Positions 60,921-64,000 of a stretch of 64,000 nucleotides of DNA are shown here, piece after piece. The notes under the pieces are model-generated. The model was given only the letters and a program-made list of their open reading frames with translations, was not told the origin of the DNA and did no database searches. Origin of the DNA: Planctomycetota bacterium. GTDB taxonomy: Bacteria; Planctomycetota; B15-G4. Every line of letters starts with the position of its first letter. The stretch's first letter is position 1. Location of the stretch: the NCBI GenBank assembly GCA_029259745.1, contig JAJDEO010000054.1, positions 82,880-146,879 on the forward strand. Direction: 5' to 3'. Position numbers and translations under genes: made by a program.

Positions 60921-63900
60921 GGTCATTCCTCGAGCTGTCCCTCTCGCACATTTTCCGCGCCGCAGCGTAGCACTCGCGACACTGATCCTGGTGACGTTGC
61001 TCGGCGCAGCGGCGACGCACGCGCAGGAGCCAACGTGGACGCTCGGGTCTGTCGAGTGGGACGAGAAGATGCGCGACGACGTCACGGCCGCGTCGATCAG
61101 CGTGCCCACGGACGGCGCCGAGGCATTCGAGTTCACGGCGAGATCGCACGTGATAACCGGACCGCTCGTCATCCACATCGCGACGCCGACGCACACGCTC
61201 GAAGCGCTGCTCGCCGGCGAGGTGGGTTCATTCCGCGGGCCAGACGTGCGCGTCGCGCGCGGCGAGTTGGCAACCGTCGAACCCGACGGCACGTGGTCCG
61301 TCGCGCCACTCGGGGATCGAGCTGCACTCGACCAGGTCGTTGAGCACGAGGCGTTCTGCGACGTCAAGCTCCGCGCGGACGACGGCGTGCTCGAGCTGTG
61401 GATCAACGGCGCGCTGATGAGTCGCGTGACGGGCTGGTTCACGTCGGCCGACGAGCTCGCCCTGGATGTCCGCGCCACCTCGAGAACAGTGGCGCGCGTC
61501 ACCGACCTACGCCTCACGCCCTTGCGAGCACGGCCGGGCGTCGACGATGACCCCGCGTGGATCTGGGGCGAGGCACCGGCCGCCAACGGTGAGACGCTCT
61601 TCTTCCGGCGCGCTTTCGAGACTCCGAGCGCTTTGCGGCTCGCCGAACTCACCGTCACCTGCGACGACATCCACGACGTGTACGTCGACGGCGTCGCCGT
61701 GGGTCATGACGACACCTGGCAACGCGTCGACACCTACGACGTCACCGAACATCTCGAGGGCGAAACCGAGCACGTGCTTGCCATCCGCGCGCAGAACGTC
61801 GGCGGTCCCGCCGCGCTCATCGCGCGCCTGACGCTGCACGCCGACGGCGGAGCGCGCACACACGTCGCCACCGCCGAGACCTGGCGCGTGGCAACCGACG
61901 CGCCCGACGGTTGGGACGACGTCGACTTCGACGACAGTGCGTGGACGAACGCGCGCGTCGTCGCCTCGCTCGGCGGCTCGCCCTACGCGAACGTCAGCCG
62001 CAACGACTTCGACGGCGTCGCACGACGCGACACACCCGAGGCCACCGACGTCGCGAACATCACCGCGCCTCCCGGCTTCGTCGTCGAGCGCCTGCACACC
62101 GCCACGCGCGACGAAGGTTCCTGGGTGAGCCTGTGCGTCGACGATCGCGGGCGCTTGATCACGTCCGACCAACAGGGCGCGGGGCTCTTCCGCATCACGC
62201 TCACTCCGGGCGAGGCGAGCTGCGAGGTGGAACCGCTCGCGCTCGGGATCAGTCGTGCGCAGGGCTTGCTGTGGCACGCCGATAGCCTCTACGTCATGGT
62301 GCACGGCGGCGGTGACCGCCCCGGCGGACTCTATCGTGTCCGCGACGCAGATGGCGACGACAGGCTCGACGACGTGCGCCTACTGAAGGTTCTCAACGGC
62401 ACCGGCGAGCACGGCTGGCACTCGCTCGTCGCGTCACCCGACGGCGAGTCGATCATCGTCGTCGCGGGCAACAACGTCGAGCATCCCACGATCGACAGCT
62501 CGCGCGTGCCGCGGCACTGGGGCGAGGACTTGCTGCTCCCGCGCGTCCCCGACCCGGCGGGCTTCATGGCCGGCACGACGGCGCCCGGCGGCGCGATCTA
62601 TCGCATCGATCTCGACGGCGAGCACTGGGAGTTGCTCTCGAGCGGCTACCGCAACCCCTACGACGCGGCCTTCGACGAGCGCGGCGAGCTCTACACCTTC
62701 GACGCCGACATGGAGTGGGACCTGAACGCACCGTGGTATCGCCCGACGCGCGTCTGCCAGGTGACGAGTGGCAGCGAGTACGGCTGGCGCGCGGGATCGG
62801 GCAAGTGGCCGGCATGGCATCCCGACTCGCTCCCCGCAGTGTTGGACGTCGGCCCCGGCTCGCCGGTCGGCATCACCTTCGGACACGGCGCGAACTTCCC
62901 CGCGCCGTATCGCCGCGCACTCTTGCTGGGTGACTGGAGCTACGGACGCATCTACGCGGCGCACGTCTCACCCGACGAGTACAACACGCCGCCGTCGTTC
63001 GAACCCTTCATGACCGGGCTGCCCTTCCCCGTCACGGACATGGTCGTCCATCCCGACGGCGCGCTCTACATCGTGACGGGTGGCCGAGGTGTTCCGAGCG
63101 GACTCTATCGCGTGTCCTACGGCGGGCCGGAGGAAGTCGACTCGCCTGGGGCCCAGCCACGCGCACTCGACGACACGCGCGTCCTGCGACGCGAGCTCGA
63201 AGAGTTGCACGGGCGCGCGATCACCGGCGCCGTCGACACCCTCTGGCCGCACCTCGGACACCGTGATCGCTCCGTCCGCTTCGCGGCGCGCGTCGCGCTC
63301 GAGTGGCAGCTTCTCGACGAGTGGCGCGAGCGCGCTCTCGCCGAACGGCGCCCCGCGCACTTGCTCGGCGCACTGCTCGCGCTCATCCGCACGAGCGCAC
63401 CCGTTCCCGGCAGCGACCCCGCGCTCGCGGCGCGTATCCACACGACGCTCGACGTGCTCGACTGGCGCGCGCTCACGACGACACAACGCCTCGATCTGCT
63501 GCGCGTCGAAGCCCTCGCCATCATCCGCCTCGGAGCGCCGACCGATGCCCGACGTGTCGACCTCCTGCGTCGCTACAGCCCGCACTTTCCCACGCGCGTC
63601 GCGGACGTCGACGTCGCCCTGTGCACGCTGCTCGTCGCGCTCGAAGACTCCTGGCTCGCCGAGCGCGCCGTGCCGCTGCTCGCAACGCCGGCGCCGCGCG
63701 AACACGTCATCGCGCTGCTCGCGCCGCTACGCCTGCTCACGAAGGGTTGGACGGACGAGCTGCGCACCGACTACTTCGCGCAGCTCGGAGCCGCGCGCAC
63801 GTTCGGAGGCGGTGCGAGCCTGGGCGGGTACATCGATCAGATCCGCGACCAGGCACTCGAGCGCGTACCGGAGCCCGACGTCGCACGCTACCGCGCGGTG

Positions 63901-64000
63901 TTCGACGACGCGGTCGATGCCCGCAGCACGCATGACGACGAGCCATCGATCCTCGCCGGACGCACGACGTCCACAGACTGGACCGTCGCCGACCTCGTCC
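60919..64000 (+). CDS. Exported PVC-type propeller/HEAT protein (3' end outside window)
   Basis: The frame is open from ATG 60919 to the window edge (1027 codons), with a signal peptide (RRSVALATLILVTLLGAAATHA). Domains: DUF1080/LamG-like (about 40-200, WINGALMSRVTGWF); beta-galactosidase-type jelly roll (about 210-370, VYVDGVAVGHDDTWQRVDTYD); a sorbosone-dehydrogenase-like propeller (about 380-735, PPGFVVERLH, GEHGWHSLVASPDG, SGYRNPYDAAFDERGELY, GSEYGWRAG); then HEAT-like helices. Relatives end in a CxxCH heme domain, so one may follow outside the window. Carbohydrate oxidation is likely together with the divergent isomerase. Confidence 0.82.
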   Translation, partial: MVIPRAVPLAHFPRRSVALATLILVTLLGAAATHAQEPTWTLGSVEWDEKMRDDVTAASISVPTDGAEAFEFTARSHVITGPLVIHIATPTHTLEALLAGEVGSFRGPDVRVARGELATVEPDGTWSVAPLGDRAALDQVVEHEAFCDVKLRADDGVLELWINGALMSRVTGWFTSADELALDVRATSRTVARVTDLRLTPLRARPGVDDDPAWIWGEAPAANGETLFFRRAFETPSALRLAELTVTCDDIHDVYVDGVAVGHDDTWQRVDTYDVTEHLEGETEHVLAIRAQNVGGPAALIARLTLHADGGARTHVATAETWRVATDAPDGWDDVDFDDSAWTNARVVASLGGSPYANVSRNDFDGVARRDTPEATDVANITAPPGFVVERLHTATRDEGSWVSLCVDDRGRLITSDQQGAGLFRITLTPGEASCEVEPLALGISRAQGLLWHADSLYVMVHGGGDRPGGLYRVRDADGDDRLDDVRLLKVLNGTGEHGWHSLVASPDGESIIVVAGNNVEHPTIDSSRVPRHWGEDLLLPRVPDPAGFMAGTTAPGGAIYRIDLDGEHWELLSSGYRNPYDAAFDERGELYTFDADMEWDLNAPWYRPTRVCQVTSGSEYGWRAGSGKWPAWHPDSLPAVLDVGPGSPVGITFGHGANFPAPYRRALLLGDWSYGRIYAAHVSPDEYNTPPSFEPFMTGLPFPVTDMVVHPDGALYIVTGGRGVPSGLYRVSYGGPEEVDSPGAQPRALDDTRVLRRELEELHGRAITGAVDTLWPHLGHRDRSVRFAARVALEWQLLDEWRERALAERRPAHLLGALLALIRTSAPVPGSDPALAARIHTTLDVLDWRALTTTQRLDLLRVEALAIIRLGAPTDARRVDLLRRYSPHFPTRVADVDVALCTLLVALEDSWLAERAVPLLATPAPREHVIALLAPLRLLTKGWTDELRTDYFAQLGAARTFGGGASLGGYIDQIRDQALERVPEPDVARYRAVFDDAVDARSTHDDEPSILAGRTTSTDWTVADLV

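Overview
This is one contiguous stretch of a very GC-rich chromosome, densely coded on both strands. The best guess for the source is a member of the Planctomycetota, and this is an inference. It rests on several large exported VCBS/FG-GAP and beta-helix proteins, a DCNNNGIPDDCDIASG-type Asp-rich linker, a recurrent C-terminal domain ending in ...SNAV/SNVA, a CRTAC1 protein, an ECF sigma/CHAT operon, and a propeller-HEAT protein of the PVC type. There are no ribosomal RNA genes, transposases or CRISPR arrays.

Layout. 1-4260: the tail of an aa3/caa3-type cytochrome oxidase operon (subunit I, two subunit III paralogues, subunit IV, a 69-residue CPSC protein, and a SCO-like protein without copper ligands). 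4394-7432: a YceI-type lipoprotein and a VCBS protein. 7590-11186: an FtsX-type permease between two decayed gene remnants. 11466-14419: an SGNH hydrolase, an NTF2-like protein, a LolD-like ATPase and an ABM monooxygenase. 14562-18422: an AceE-like pyruvate dehydrogenase E1 and malate dehydrogenase. 18674-24651: an arsenosugar-type cluster (arsM, arsS, a fused double glycosyltransferase, an MFS transporter and an unknown). 24703-30575: a TPR/CRTAC1 operon, an RlmI-like methyltransferase and an FG-GAP protein. 30578-34397: an ECF sigma factor, a membrane anti-sigma-like protein and an exported, membrane-anchored CHAT protease homologue in one overlapping operon. 34717-38442: an aminotransferase, a beta-helix protein and an LMW-PTP-like protein.

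38532-45365: a tRNA-Met(CAT) followed directly by a compositionally different segment. It carries a tightly coupled three-gene operon: a TerB_N/TerB/TerB_C membrane protein, a BrxD-like (DUF2791) ATPase and an Lhr/BrxHI-like helicase. No BREX methylase or PglZ is visible. A 10-bp direct repeat sits right after the tRNA and at the helicase stop codon. This is the strongest candidate for an under-described, probably defensive, system here.

45366-64000: an O-antigen-ligase/TPR fusion coupled to a large exported protein; serA with a D-2-hydroxyglutarate-dehydrogenase-like flavoprotein; a 55-residue protein; two beta-helix surface proteins; and a divergent pair (Tat-exported sugar-isomerase-like protein and PVC-type propeller/HEAT protein) whose start codons share one CATG.
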